Positions 50,331-58,993 of a stretch of 64,000 bases of DNA are shown piece after piece. The notes under the pieces were generated by a model. That model saw only the letters and a list, made by a program, of their open reading frames with translations. It was not told the origin of the DNA and did not search any database. Made by a program: the position numbers and the translations under genes. The stretch's first letter is position 1; each line of letters begins with the position of its first letter. This DNA is from an uncultured Collinsella sp. (GTDB lineage: Bacteria > Actinomycetota > Coriobacteriia > Coriobacteriales > Coriobacteriaceae), in assembly GCA_902496275.1 (NCBI GenBank), contig CABVAC010000003.1, positions 35,762 to 99,761 of the forward strand. The letters run 5' to 3'.

Positions 50331-52041
50331 AAAAGCGAAGACGGTCAACGTCCTCGAGGGACCGATGACCGAGTCGTGCGCCGAGTTTCCCGCGCGCCAC
50401 GTGTTTATCAAGTGCCCGGAGTGCCGCCGCGTGATCGATGAGGCGCGCCTGCACGACAACCTCGAGGTCTGCCCTCGTTGCGGCAAACACTTTCGCGTGA
50501 GCGGGCGCGACCGCATGCGCATGACGATTGACGAGGGCACGTTTGAGGAATGGGATGCCAGTCTGGCGCCGGAGGACTTCCTTTCGTTTCCCGGCTATGC
50601 CGACAAGCTCAAGAGCGTGAGCGAACGTTCGGGCGAGCGCGATGCCGTTGTGTGCGGCAGGGGCAAAATCTGCGGTTGCGATACGGCGCTCTTCTTTATG
50701 GACGCCAACTTTATGATGGGCTCGATGGGTTCCGTGGTGGGCGAGAAGATCTGCCGCACATTTGAGCGTGCGACCGAGCTGGGACTGCCGGTCGTTGGCT
50801 TTACCGTATCGGGTGGCGCCCGCATGCAGGAGGGCGTGACCTCGCTCATGCAGATGGCCAAAATCTCTGCGGCGGTTAGGCGCCATAGCGAGGCGGGCGG
50901 CCTGTATATCACGGTGCTCACTGACCCCACGACCGGAGGCGTAACCGCGAGCTTTGCCATGGAGGGCGATATTATCCTGGCCGAGCCCGATGCCCTGACG
51001 GCATTTGCCGGCCCGCGCGTGATCGAGCAGAACATGCACAAGCGCCTGCCCAAGGGATTCCAGCGCTCCGAGTTTTTGCTGGAGCACGGCTTTTGCGATG
51101 CCGTTGTTCCGCGTGGCGAGATTGCGCTCACGGTAGGCGAGCTGCTGGCGCTGCACGAAGGGCACGCGCCCGGCCTGGGGGCACCGCATGAGATCGTGCA
51201 TACGGGTCGCCGCGGCAAAAAGCTGGGACACTTGTTCAAGCGCTCGGCCGCACCAAAAACCGCGCTCGAGATTGTCAAGCAGACCCGCTCGGCAGATCGC
51301 GCCACGGCAGGCGAGATGATCTCGCTGGGCCTGGATGGATTTGTGGAGCTGCACGGCGACCGCTACTTTGGCGACGACGCCGCTGTGGTGGCTGGCATTG
51401 GCTGGAAAGATGGACGCCCCGTAACGGTCATCGCCATCGAGCGCGGCACCACGACCAAAGAGCGCATGCGTCGCAACTTTGGTATGGCACATCCCGAGGG
51501 CTACCGCAAAGCGCGTCGCCTGATGCGCCAGGCCGAAAAGTTTGGTCGACCGGTTCTGTGCCTGGTCGATACTTCGGGCGCGTTTTGCGGCATCGGTGCC
51601 GAGGAACGCGGCCAGGGTGAGGCGATTGCCCAGAACCTCATGGAGATGAGCGGCCTTAAGACGCCGATTGTCTCGGTGGTGACAGGCGAGGGCGGCTCTG
51701 GTGGCGCGCTGGCGCTGTCCGTGGCCGACCGCATCCTGATGCTCTCGAGCTCGGCCTATTCGGTCGTTAGCCCCGAGGCCTGTGCGTCGATTCTGTGGAA
51801 GGATACCGAGCGCGCGAATGAGGCCGCCGAGGCGCTTAAGCTCACGGCCCCCGATCTGTTGGCGCTCGGCATCATCGACGGCATTGTTGACGATAGGGGC
51901 CTGTCGCATGAGGAGATCGCCGGTGCCGTCATGTCCTCGGCATTTGATGCCTTCGATACGCTTGGGCAGCTCGACGACGCGACCCTCACAAACCTCCGCT
52001 ACGAAAAGTACCGCGCAATCGGTCAGTACCGCACGATGTGA
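50317..52041 (+). CDS. accDA: Fused acetyl-CoA carboxyltransferase beta-alpha (AccD-AccA)
   Basis: One 574-residue polypeptide holds both carboxyltransferase subunits. Residues about 25-290 are AccD, with zinc cysteines C33, C36, C52, C55 and the acyl-CoA site motif VSGGARMQEGVTSLMQM. Residues about 310-574 are AccA, with DGFVELHGDRYFGDD, RNFGMAHPEGYRKA and GEGGSGGALAL. It transfers the carboxyl group from biotin to acetyl-CoA. The usual separate genes are accD and accA, so the fusion saves subunit assembly. The start at 50317 lies inside the end of accC. It is the last gene of the fatty acid operon. Confidence 0.94.
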   Translation: MLMNRKAKTVNVLEGPMTESCAEFPARHVFIKCPECRRVIDEARLHDNLEVCPRCGKHFRVSGRDRMRMTIDEGTFEEWDASLAPEDFLSFPGYADKLKSVSERSGERDAVVCGRGKICGCDTALFFMDANFMMGSMGSVVGEKICRTFERATELGLPVVGFTVSGGARMQEGVTSLMQMAKISAAVRRHSEAGGLYITVLTDPTTGGVTASFAMEGDIILAEPDALTAFAGPRVIEQNMHKRLPKGFQRSEFLLEHGFCDAVVPRGEIALTVGELLALHEGHAPGLGAPHEIVHTGRRGKKLGHLFKRSAAPKTALEIVKQTRSADRATAGEMISLGLDGFVELHGDRYFGDDAAVVAGIGWKDGRPVTVIAIERGTTTKERMRRNFGMAHPEGYRKARRLMRQAEKFGRPVLCLVDTSGAFCGIGAEERGQGEAIAQNLMEMSGLKTPIVSVVTGEGGSGGALALSVADRILMLSSSAYSVVSPEACASILWKDTERANEAAEALKLTAPDLLALGIIDGIVDDRGLSHEEIAGAVMSSAFDAFDTLGQLDDATLTNLRYEKYRAIGQYRTM

Positions 52042-52081
52042 CAAAGGGACAGCCCGCATGTCATATTGGGAAAGGCGTTCC

Positions 52082-53296
52082 ATGCTACAAGTTTCTAACA
52101 CCTCGTTTACAACGTCGGTTTCATCAAACGCCATGGCCGTGGTGGACTATCTGTCCAAAAGCATGATGTCGGCGCTGCCGTTTATTGTCTGCGCGGCGTT
52201 GTTCCGCACCGTCGCTGTCATTATGGGCGAAGGCATGCTGGGCCTGTGGTCTGCCGATTCCGATATCTATCGCCTGTTCTACAGTTGGCTCTATAACGCC
52301 GGCTACTACTTTTTGCCCATTTATCTTGGTTGGGCGGCCGCCCGCCAGCTCGGTTGCTCGGAGCAGCTGGGCATGATGCTGGGCGGCGTATTGATTGCGC
52401 CCGATCTGCTTAAGCTCGTCGATGCCGCATCGACGACGGGGGCATCGATGACTTCCGTGTATGGTCTGCTTCCCGCGCCGGTCAACGATTACACGACGAC
52501 TGTTATTCCGGTTCTCATCTCGGTGCCCGTGCTATGGCGAGTGGAGTGTTTCTTTAAGCGCGTTATCCCTAAGGCCGTGGCGTTTTCGTTTGTTCCGTTT
52601 ACAACCATGCTTGTCATGGTTCCGGTTTCGCTGTGTATCACGGCGCCGGCGGGCAGCTATCTGGGCATGCTGTTGGGCCAGCTTATGTTTATGCTTGGCA
52701 ATTCCGGTGGCATCGTGTCGCTGCTCACGCTCATGGGGCTTGCCGCGGGTTGGGAGTTTCTTAAGATTGCAGGCGTCAGCAACGTTGTCCTATCGCTTGC
52801 CTATGCTCAGTTTATGAGTGTGGGAACGGATTCGTGCATCCTGATCGCCGCGACGATGGCGACGTTCGCCGTTTGGGGCATGCCCTTTGGCGCGTCGCTC
52901 CGCGTTGCGGATAAGGACGAGAAGGCACTCATGCTGGGCTATTCAATCTCGGGTATTCTTGGCGGCGTAAGCGAGCCGGCGCTGTACGGTTGCGGCTTTA
53001 AATATGGCAGGTGCCTGACGTGCATGGCCATTGGCGGCGCCGTCGGAGGCCTTGTTGCGGCCGTGGGCCACGTTACGGCCTATACCATCGGCATGACGAA
53101 TGTCCTTATGGTCATTGGCTTTGCCACGGGCGGCATCTCGAACCTGCTGTGGTGCTGCGTTGCCGGCGGTGTGGCATTTGCGGTGTCTGCGGCGCTGAGC
53201 TACTGCTTTGGCGTGGTGCCGGCGCAGGGACAGGCGGCAGAAGACGGGGCCGATTCACCCGAAACCTCGAAGAGCGTGGCCGAAGCAAGCGCGTAA
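52082..53296 (+). CDS. PTS EIIC sugar permease, orphan
   Basis: A 404-residue membrane protein with about ten hydrophobic segments, of the glucose/beta-glucoside EIIC family; the motif GGVSEPALYGCGFKYGR corresponds to the GITEPAIYG sugar-binding loop. It has no EIIA or EIIB domain and ends in a short Glu/Ser-rich tail. GGGAAAGG lies 6 bases before the ATG giving MLQVSNTSF. The sugar is unknown. The EIIA-Glc-type protein at 13.4 kb could serve it, but an EIIB is not seen in the window. It follows accDA by 40 bases, with AAAGGGACAG in between. Confidence 0.88.
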   Translation: MLQVSNTSFTTSVSSNAMAVVDYLSKSMMSALPFIVCAALFRTVAVIMGEGMLGLWSADSDIYRLFYSWLYNAGYYFLPIYLGWAAARQLGCSEQLGMMLGGVLIAPDLLKLVDAASTTGASMTSVYGLLPAPVNDYTTTVIPVLISVPVLWRVECFFKRVIPKAVAFSFVPFTTMLVMVPVSLCITAPAGSYLGMLLGQLMFMLGNSGGIVSLLTLMGLAAGWEFLKIAGVSNVVLSLAYAQFMSVGTDSCILIAATMATFAVWGMPFGASLRVADKDEKALMLGYSISGILGGVSEPALYGCGFKYGRCLTCMAIGGAVGGLVAAVGHVTAYTIGMTNVLMVIGFATGGISNLLWCCVAGGVAFAVSAALSYCFGVVPAQGQAAEDGADSPETSKSVAEASA

Positions 53297-53334
53297 ACCT
53301 GTGCGACACAAGGACGATTCCTTTGCCACATTCT

Positions 53335-53367
53335 AAGGCCGTGGCCCGTGTGGGTTGCGGCCTTTTT
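53335..53367 (+). terminator. Terminator of the EIIC gene
   Basis: AAGGCCG (53335-53341) pairs with CGGCCTT (53358-53364), with an inner CCC/GGG pairing, followed by TTT. Confidence 0.8.
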
Positions 53368-53394
53368 GTATCTGTGGGGCAAAGTGGCTACACT
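53366..53394 (+). promoter_or_regulatory. Promoter of the CDF gene
   Basis: TTGTAT (53366-53371) and TACACT (53389-53394) are 17 bp apart and overlap the terminator T run. Confidence 0.55.
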
Positions 53395-53446
53395 ACAATC
53401 CGTTTGAGCAATAGATATATAGATAGCACCGTGGGGGCGGATGTAG

Positions 53447-54601
53447 ATGGTCGAGTGGATTGTTAAGCGTGCGCAGGGCGACCGTGCGCGCGTGGGCACG
53501 TTGACGGGCGTGGTGTGTATTCTCGCCAATGTGGCACTATGCGCTGCGAAGGGCGCAATTGGCGTGCTGTCGGGATCGGTTTCGATCGTGGCGGATGCCA
53601 TGAACAACCTGTCCGATGCCAGCTCAAACATTGTGAGCGTGCTGGGCTTTAAACTTGCGAGCAAGCCGGCGGACCCCGAGCATCCTTACGGACATGGCCG
53701 CTACGAGTATCTCTCGGGTCTGGTCGTGGCGGCGCTCGTGCTGCTGATCGGCGTTGAGCTGGTGAAGTCCTCGGTTGAGCGCATCATTCACCCCGAACCT
53801 GTCGAGTTCTCGCTTGCCCTGGTGGCAGTCCTGGCGCTTTCGATGGTCGTAAAGCTCTGGATGGCGGCCCTCAACCAAAAGCTCGGCGATCGTATCGAGT
53901 CCGAGACGCTGCATGCGACCGCGCAGGATTCCAAGAACGATGTCCTTGCCACAGGCGCCGTGCTGGCATGTGCGATTGTTTCGCAGGTGACGCACATCAA
54001 TCTTGACGCATGGGTTGGCCTTTCCGTTGGCGCCTATATTGGCTGGAGCGGCCTTGAACTTATTCAAGATACGGTGAGCCCGCTTTTGGGCCAGTCGCCC
54101 GATCCTAAGCTGGTCAAGCACATTCGAGACAAGATCATGAGCTATCCCGGCGTTTTGGGCGTTCACGATTTGATGGTTCACGACTACGGCCCGGGCAGGA
54201 AGTTTGCAAGTGCGCACGCCGAGATGGCGGCCGAGGCCAGCCCGCTGGAAAGCCACGACACGCTCGATAACATCGAGCAGTCGTTTAGGGTCGAAGACGG
54301 CATGATTGTCACGCTCCATTACGACCCCATCGTGACCGACGACCCTAAGGTGGCGAGCATGCGCCTGCGCATCAACGCTATGGCTCAAGAGATCGATAGC
54401 CGCCTCTCGATTCATGACCTACGCTGTGTGCCGGGCCCTACGCACACCAATGTGATTTTTGACTGCGTGCGACCCTCGGATATGGGCATGGACGCCGAGG
54501 ACCTGAAGCACACGTTGGCCCAGAGGGTCGAATCGGAATACCCCAAGTCGATTGCCAAGATTACGATCGACGAAGACTACGTAGGGCATACCCACGAGTA
54601 G
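53447..54601 (+). CDS. Cation diffusion facilitator (CDF) metal exporter
   Basis: The 384-residue protein has six expected membrane helices and a long cytosolic C-terminal domain. The metal-site residues lie in VADAMNNLSDASSN (D50 and D57) and HATAQDSKNDVLAT in helix 5; HPYGHGRYEYLSG is the conserved loop. CDF proteins export divalent metals such as Mn, Zn, Co or Fe with proton exchange. The C-terminal dimer domain is about 180 residues, longer than in small members. It is a single-gene unit with its own promoter. Confidence 0.92.
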   Translation: MVEWIVKRAQGDRARVGTLTGVVCILANVALCAAKGAIGVLSGSVSIVADAMNNLSDASSNIVSVLGFKLASKPADPEHPYGHGRYEYLSGLVVAALVLLIGVELVKSSVERIIHPEPVEFSLALVAVLALSMVVKLWMAALNQKLGDRIESETLHATAQDSKNDVLATGAVLACAIVSQVTHINLDAWVGLSVGAYIGWSGLELIQDTVSPLLGQSPDPKLVKHIRDKIMSYPGVLGVHDLMVHDYGPGRKFASAHAEMAAEASPLESHDTLDNIEQSFRVEDGMIVTLHYDPIVTDDPKVASMRLRINAMAQEIDSRLSIHDLRCVPGPTHTNVIFDCVRPSDMGMDAEDLKHTLAQRVESEYPKSIAKITIDEDYVGHTHE

Positions 54602-54640
54602 GGCTGTGCCGGCAAAGCAAGTTATACAGAAGGGGAGAGC

Positions 54641-55267
54641 ATGAAGCGCCTATACCTACTCCGCCACGGCCAGACGGAATTCAACGTCAAAAAGCTGGTC
54701 CAGGGCCGCTGCGATTCACCGTTGACCGACCTGGGCCGCAAACAAGCGGGAATGGCAGCCGCATGGCTCAAGGCCCACGGCGTCGTCCCCGACAAAGTGG
54801 TCTCATCACCCTTAGGCCGAGCCATGGACACGGCAAGTCTCGTCGCATGCGAGCTCCTCGGCCCGGACGCAGCAGCCGAGCCCTGCGAAGGCATTATCGA
54901 GCGCTGCTACGGCTCCTTCGAAGAAGGCCCGCACGGCGCGCTGCCCACCGACGTCTGGGATCCGGGCGAGGACCTGGTCCCCTTCGGAGGAGAAGGAAGC
55001 CAGGCGCTGCAAGAACGTATGGTGGATGCGCTTACCAATATCATGGGCTCCGAGGGCATCGAAACCCTTCTAGCAGTAAGCCACGGCAGCGCCAGCCGCC
55101 AATTTATCAAGGCCGCAGCCCCAGAGGGCTTCGAGCTCCCAACAAAACTCCCCAACTGCGCCATCATGATCTTCGATTTCGATGAGGCAAAGCCACAAGC
55201 AGAAGGTGAACCGTCCCAATGCAAGTTCACCCTCCAGCAAATAGTGGACCCCCAACAAAGTCATTAG
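54641..55267 (+). CDS. Histidine phosphatase family protein
   Basis: The 208-residue protein has the catalytic RHG motif in YLLRHGQTEFN (6-16), SSPLGRAMDTA with the second arginine, ERCYGSFEEG and the second histidine in AVSHGSASR. It is a phosphoglycerate mutase-like phosphatase; the substrate is unknown. Its codon use contains more A-ending codons than its neighbours, as in the 3' end of the aminotransferase gene before element C. Fold-back element B follows, 46 bases after the stop. Confidence 0.9.
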   Translation: MKRLYLLRHGQTEFNVKKLVQGRCDSPLTDLGRKQAGMAAAWLKAHGVVPDKVVSSPLGRAMDTASLVACELLGPDAAAEPCEGIIERCYGSFEEGPHGALPTDVWDPGEDLVPFGGEGSQALQERMVDALTNIMGSEGIETLLAVSHGSASRQFIKAAAPEGFELPTKLPNCAIMIFDFDEAKPQAEGEPSQCKFTLQQIVDPQQSH

Positions 55268-55312
55268 CCTGAACGAGCAGAGTTAAGCAGACATCAACGT
55301 GTCGTCTCCCGA

Positions 55313-55449
55313 GCTTGGCAGAGGGGCGGCGAAATATATTAAGTTTGTCGCGAGTTCCGCACGCAAAGGAAAGCACTTAATGTGCTTTCCGTCTTGCGCA
55401 GGACTGTAGAGCAGCAAACTTAATATATTTCGCCGCCCCTCTGCCAAGC
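55313..55449 (+). repeat. Fold-back element B, upstream of rplC
   Basis: A perfect 35-bp inverted repeat (55313-55347 with 55415-55449) holds the same 85-base core as element A (55339-55423). The outer arms are unrelated to those of elements A and C but are fully self-complementary. It lies between the phosphatase gene and the rplC promoter. Confidence 0.92.
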
Positions 55450-55506
55450 CCAGGCGACTCCACGCACTTTACCTGCGTAAACAATGTGAGTGAAATATGA
55501 ATCTCG

Positions 55507-55533
55507 ATGGATACGCCCGCAGCCGTGTATACT
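55507..55533 (+). promoter_or_regulatory. Promoter motif of the rplC operon
   Basis: A TATACT -10 box (55528-55533) ends a 26-base segment, 23 bases of which match one before rplB (57372-57397). The -35 region does not fit the consensus. Confidence 0.55.
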
Positions 55534-55716
55534 AAACAGCTGTGTGAAACCAGGGGAGTATTCTGGCTGGACAAAATGCCTGCTTAATAGGGTTGTCAGG
55601 TAGTCCGGACGCAATACAAGGCTGGGGAGCACGTCGTGTAAGTAGTGGTCCTCTAGGGGCGTACGCTCGGTGGTGTACGCATTGTCCCAAGACCACGCGA
55701 GAGTTGGGATCATATC
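55534..55716 (+). promoter_or_regulatory. Structured leader of the rplC operon
   Basis: The 180-base leader has GTGGTC/GACCAC (55645-55650 with 55691-55696) closing an inner hairpin GCGTAC/GTACGC (55659-55664 with 55675-55680). In E. coli, L4 binds the S10 leader; since rpsJ is elsewhere here, the leader would sit before rplC. This role is inference. Confidence 0.45.
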
Positions 55717-56337
55717 TTGATCAGCATGATTCTCGGCCGCAAGATTGGCATGACCCAGGTTTGGGACGAGGACGACAACGTCGTTCCCGTCACGGTCATC
55801 CAGGCTGGCCCCTGCGCTGTCTCGCAGGTTAAAACTCAGGCAACCGACGGCTATGACGCCGTCCAGATCGGTTTCGGCGACATCAAGGCCAAGAACGTGA
55901 ACAAGCCCATGGCTGGTCACTTCGCTAAGGCTGGCGTCGAGCCTGTCCGTTTCCTTCGTGAGGTCCGCGTCGAGAACGGCGAGGAGCACAAGGTCGGCGA
56001 GGTCGTCACCGTCGCTGATTTCGCTGATGTCGAGAAGGTCGACGTCATCGGTACCTCCAAGGGTAAGGGCTTCCAGGGTCGCATCAAGCGCTGGGGTCAG
56101 CGCCGCGGTCCTATGACGCATGGTTCTCACTTCCAGCGTCACCCCGGTTCTATCGGTCAGTGCGCCTATCCTGCGCGCGTCCTCAAGGGCGTCAAGATGG
56201 CCGGTCACATGGGTAACGAGCGCGTTACCGTCAAGAACCTTTCCGTTGTCCGCATCGATGCCGAGCAGAACCTCATCTTGGTCAAGGGCGCTGTCCCGGG
56301 TGCCAAGAATGGTCTCGTCGCCATCCGTATGGCCTAA
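55717..56337 (+). CDS. rplC: 50S ribosomal protein L3
   Basis: The 206-residue protein has [13 protein letters not shown] near the N-terminus and [40 protein letters not shown] sequence, the L3 signature. L3 starts assembly of the large subunit. The start is uncertain: TTG at 55717 has GGGA 7 bases upstream; ATG at 55726 lacks a visible site. It is the first gene of the rplC-rplX operon. Confidence 0.95.
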   Translation: MISMILGRKIGMTQVWDEDDNVVPVTVIQAGPCAVSQVKTQATDGYDAVQIGFGDIKAKNVNKPMAGHFAKAGVEPVRFLREVRVENGEEHKVGEVVTVADFADVEKVDVIGTSKGKGFQGRIKRWGQRRGPMTHGSHFQRHPGSIGQCAYPARVLKGVKMAGHMGNERVTVKNLSVVRIDAEQNLILVKGAVPGAKNGLVAIRMA

Positions 56338-56383
56338 GGGCCCAGCCCATTTAGCCCAGCGTCATACCAAGGAGAACACTTAA

Positions 56384-57010
56384 ATGGCAAAGTTTGAAGT
56401 AAAGAACAGCGAGGGCAAGAAGGTCGCCGAGGCCGAGCTCGCCGCTGAGGTGTACGGCATCGAGCCGAACATCCACGTTATGCACCACATCGTCAAGTGC
56501 CAGATGGCCTCTTGGCGTCAGGGCACCCAGTCTGCTAAGGGTCGCTCTGAGGTTTCCGGTGGCGGCAAGAAGCCTTGGCGTCAGAAGGGCACCGGCCGTG
56601 CCCGTCAGGGCTCCATCCGTGCTGCCCAGTGGCGTCACGGTGGCGTTGTCTTCGCCCCCAAGCCCCGTTCCTACGCTAAGCGTATGAACAACAAGGAGGT
56701 CAAGCTGGCTATGCGCTCCGCGCTGTCCGCCAAGCTGGCCGATGGCGAGCTCGTGCTCGTCGACGACTACGGCTTCGAGAAGCCTTCCACCAAGGCTGCC
56801 GTCGCCATGCTCAAGGCTCTCGGCCTTGAGGGCAAGCGTCTGACCATCATCGTTCGCGATGAGGACGTCAACGCCTACCTGTCGTTCCGCAACATTCCCA
56901 AGACGTTCATCATCACTGCCGACGAGGCCAATACCTACGATCTCGTCAACAACAACGCTGTGCTGATGCCCGCCGACATCGCCGCTCACTTCGGGGAGGT
57001 GCTTGCATAA
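56384..57010 (+). CDS. rplD: 50S ribosomal protein L4
   Basis: The 208-residue protein has QGTQSAKGRSEVSGGGKKPWRQKGTGRARQGS-like loop sequence (split here as the conserved basic extension) and KPRSYAKRMNNKEVKLAMRSAL. L4 lines the exit tunnel and is an autoregulator in E. coli. AAGGAG precedes the ATG. The stop codon directly abuts rplW. Confidence 0.97.
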   Translation: MAKFEVKNSEGKKVAEAELAAEVYGIEPNIHVMHHIVKCQMASWRQGTQSAKGRSEVSGGGKKPWRQKGTGRARQGSIRAAQWRHGGVVFAPKPRSYAKRMNNKEVKLAMRSALSAKLADGELVLVDDYGFEKPSTKAAVAMLKALGLEGKRLTIIVRDEDVNAYLSFRNIPKTFIITADEANTYDLVNNNAVLMPADIAAHFGEVLA

Positions 57011-57298
57011 ATGACCGCCCACGAGATCATCATCCGTCCGATCGTGTCCGAGCGTTCCTTCTCCGGCATGGAGCTGAACAAGTACACGTTCGAGGTCGCC
57101 AAGGATGCTAACAAGTATCAGATCAAGGACGCTGTCGAGGAGATCTTCGGCGTCAAGGTCGTTCGCGTGAACACCCTGACGGTCAAGCCCAAGACCAAGC
57201 GCGTGCGCTATGTCGCCGGCAAGACCCGTTCTTGGAAGAAGGCCATCGTCACGCTGGCCGAGGGCGACACCATCGAGGTCTTTGGCAACCAGGCCTAA
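57011..57298 (+). CDS. rplW: 50S ribosomal protein L23
   Basis: The 95-residue protein has IIIRPIVSERS, YTFEVAKDANKYQIKDAVEEIF and VRVNTLTVKPK, typical L23. It sits at the tunnel exit and binds trigger factor and SRP. The ATG follows the rplD stop without a gap, and GGGGAGG lies inside the end of rplD. A terminator-like hairpin follows. Confidence 0.97.
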   Translation: MTAHEIIIRPIVSERSFSGMELNKYTFEVAKDANKYQIKDAVEEIFGVKVVRVNTLTVKPKTKRVRYVAGKTRSWKKAIVTLAEGDTIEVFGNQA

Positions 57299-57315
57299 GA
57301 CTCGCTGCTGTTGAG

Positions 57316-57360
57316 TGAGCTCATGCCTCCCAAATAGGGGAGGCGGGAGCTCAAGGTTTT
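57316..57360 (+). terminator. Terminator/attenuator inside the S10-type operon
   Basis: TGAGCTC and GAGCTCA (57316-57322 with 57347-57353), plus GCCTCCC/GGGAGGC (57325-57331 with 57338-57344), form a two-part stem, followed by GGTTTT. It lies between rplW and rplB. Confidence 0.6.
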
Positions 57361-57371
57361 GGGCGTATAAA

Positions 57372-57398
57372 ATGGACACGCCCGGAACCGTGTATACG
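57372..57398 (+). promoter_or_regulatory. Second promoter-like motif, before rplB
   Basis: The segment ends in TATACG (57393-57398) and matches 23 of 26 bases of the rplC promoter segment at 55507-55532. It directly follows the attenuator-like hairpin. Confidence 0.5.
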
Positions 57399-57477
57399 TC
57401 CGGTGTCATCGCACCCGAGGCAGAACCTCGAATCCCTGTCTGCGATGGCTAACGGATTCCTATTGAAAGGGATTGTA

Positions 57478-58308
57478 ATGGCTGTAAAGCACCTTAAGCC
57501 GACCTCCGCTGGTAGGCGTTGGCAGACGATCTCCGACTTCTCCGAGATCACCTGCACCAAGCCCGAGAAGTCTCTTCTCGAGCCCCTGCCCAAGAAGGCC
57601 GGTCGTAACAACAACGGCCGCATCACCACCCGCCACCAGGGCGGCGGCGTGAAGCGTCGTTACCGCGTGATCGACTTCAAGCGCAACAAGGACGGCGTGC
57701 CCGCCAAGGTTGCCACGATCGAGTACGATCCGAACCGTTCCGCTCGCATCGCTCTGCTGCACTACGCTGACGGTGAGAAGCGCTACATCCTGGCCCCCAA
57801 GGGCCTCGAGGTCGGTCAGACCATCATGTCCGGTTCTGACGCCGACATCAAGCCGGGCAACGCTCTGCCCCTCGCCGACATCCCCGTCGGTACGCTCATC
57901 CACGCCGTCGAGTTCCAGCCGGGCAAGGGCGCTGCTATCGCCCGTTCCGCCGGTAACTCCTGCCAGCTGATGGGTAAGGAGGGCAAGTACGCCATCGTCC
58001 GTATGCCTTCCTCCGAGATGCGCCGCATCCTCGTTACCTGCCGCGCCACCGTCGGTGAGGTCGGCAACGCCGATCACTCCAACATCGTCATCGGCAAGGC
58101 CGGCCGTAAGCGTCACATGAACGTGCGCCCGACCGTCCGCGGTACCGTCATGAACCCTGTCGACCACCCGCACGGCGGTGGCGAGGGCAAGAACCACACC
58201 TCTGGTCGTCCCTCCGTTACCCCCTGGGGTAAGCCGACGAAGGGCCTTCGTACGCGCAAGAAGAAGAAGGTCTCGAACCAGCACATCATTCGTCGCCGTA
58301 AGAAGTAA
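57478..58308 (+). CDS. rplB: 50S ribosomal protein L2
   Basis: The 276-residue protein has [40 protein letters not shown] and the conserved [14 protein letters not shown] with the peptidyl-transferase-near histidine. L2 is needed for subunit joining. The start MAVKHLKPT follows AAAGGGA; an upstream in-frame ATG at 57403 is rejected because it lies in the leader. Confidence 0.97.
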   Translation: MAVKHLKPTSAGRRWQTISDFSEITCTKPEKSLLEPLPKKAGRNNNGRITTRHQGGGVKRRYRVIDFKRNKDGVPAKVATIEYDPNRSARIALLHYADGEKRYILAPKGLEVGQTIMSGSDADIKPGNALPLADIPVGTLIHAVEFQPGKGAAIARSAGNSCQLMGKEGKYAIVRMPSSEMRRILVTCRATVGEVGNADHSNIVIGKAGRKRHMNVRPTVRGTVMNPVDHPHGGGEGKNHTSGRPSVTPWGKPTKGLRTRKKKKVSNQHIIRRRKK

Positions 58309-58340
58309 TTTCGGATACCGAGTTTTAGGAGAAAGCACTT

Positions 58341-58601
58341 ATGAGCAGAAGTCTCAAAAAGGGCCCGTTCGTGGAGACTCGCCTTCTCTCGCGTATCACC
58401 GCGATGAACGAGGCTGGCAAGAAGGACGTCGTGAAGACCTGGTCCCGCGCGTCCACCATCTTCCCCGAGATGGTTGGTCACACCATCGCCGTCCACGACG
58501 GCCGCAAGCATGTGCCCGTGTATGTTACCGAGTCCATGGTTGGTCACAAGCTCGGCGAGTTCGCGCCGACTCGTACGTTCCGTGGCCACAAGGCCAAATA
58601 G
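58341..58601 (+). CDS. rpsS: 30S ribosomal protein S19
   Basis: The 86-residue protein starts [12 protein letters not shown] and has [30 protein letters not shown], typical S19. It forms a complex with S13 in the 30S head. AGGAG precedes the ATG. rplV begins 14 bases after the stop. Confidence 0.97.
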   Translation: MSRSLKKGPFVETRLLSRITAMNEAGKKDVVKTWSRASTIFPEMVGHTIAVHDGRKHVPVYVTESMVGHKLGEFAPTRTFRGHKAK

Positions 58602-58615
58602 GGGGTTAACCGTAA

Positions 58616-58987
58616 ATGGCAACTAAGTCTATTGAAACTGAGGCCACCGAGGTTCGCGCCGTCGCTAAGTACGTGCGTGTTTCCCCCAGCAAGGCCCGCC
58701 TGGTGGTCGATCTGATCCGCCGCAAGCCTGTCGCTCAGGCCTTCGACATCCTCCACTTCTGCGACCGCGCCGTCGCCGTGGATGTCGAGAAGGTTCTCCG
58801 TTCCGCCGTTGCGAACGCCGAGAACAACAACGGTCTGCGTGCCGACAACCTGGTTGTCGCCGCTGCCTATGTTGACGAGGGTCCGACGCTTAAGCGCATC
58901 CGTCCCCGCGCCAAGGGTTCCGCTTCTCGCATTCTGAAGCGTACTTCCCACATCACCGTCGTCGTTGCTCCTCGAAAGGAGGCGTAA
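58616..58987 (+). CDS. rplV: 50S ribosomal protein L22
   Basis: The 123-residue protein has [21 protein letters not shown] and the C-terminal tunnel-loop region [32 protein letters not shown]-type site precedes the ATG. rpsC follows after 6 bases. Confidence 0.96.
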   Translation: MATKSIETEATEVRAVAKYVRVSPSKARLVVDLIRRKPVAQAFDILHFCDRAVAVDVEKVLRSAVANAENNNGLRADNLVVAAAYVDEGPTLKRIRPRAKGSASRILKRTSHITVVVAPRKEA

Positions 58988-58993
58988 AGCTGT

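Noticed and set aside
46784..52134. Other long antisense frames opposite the fatty acid operon
   Set aside because: Same cause; composition is His/Arg/Ala-rich and no known domain is visible.
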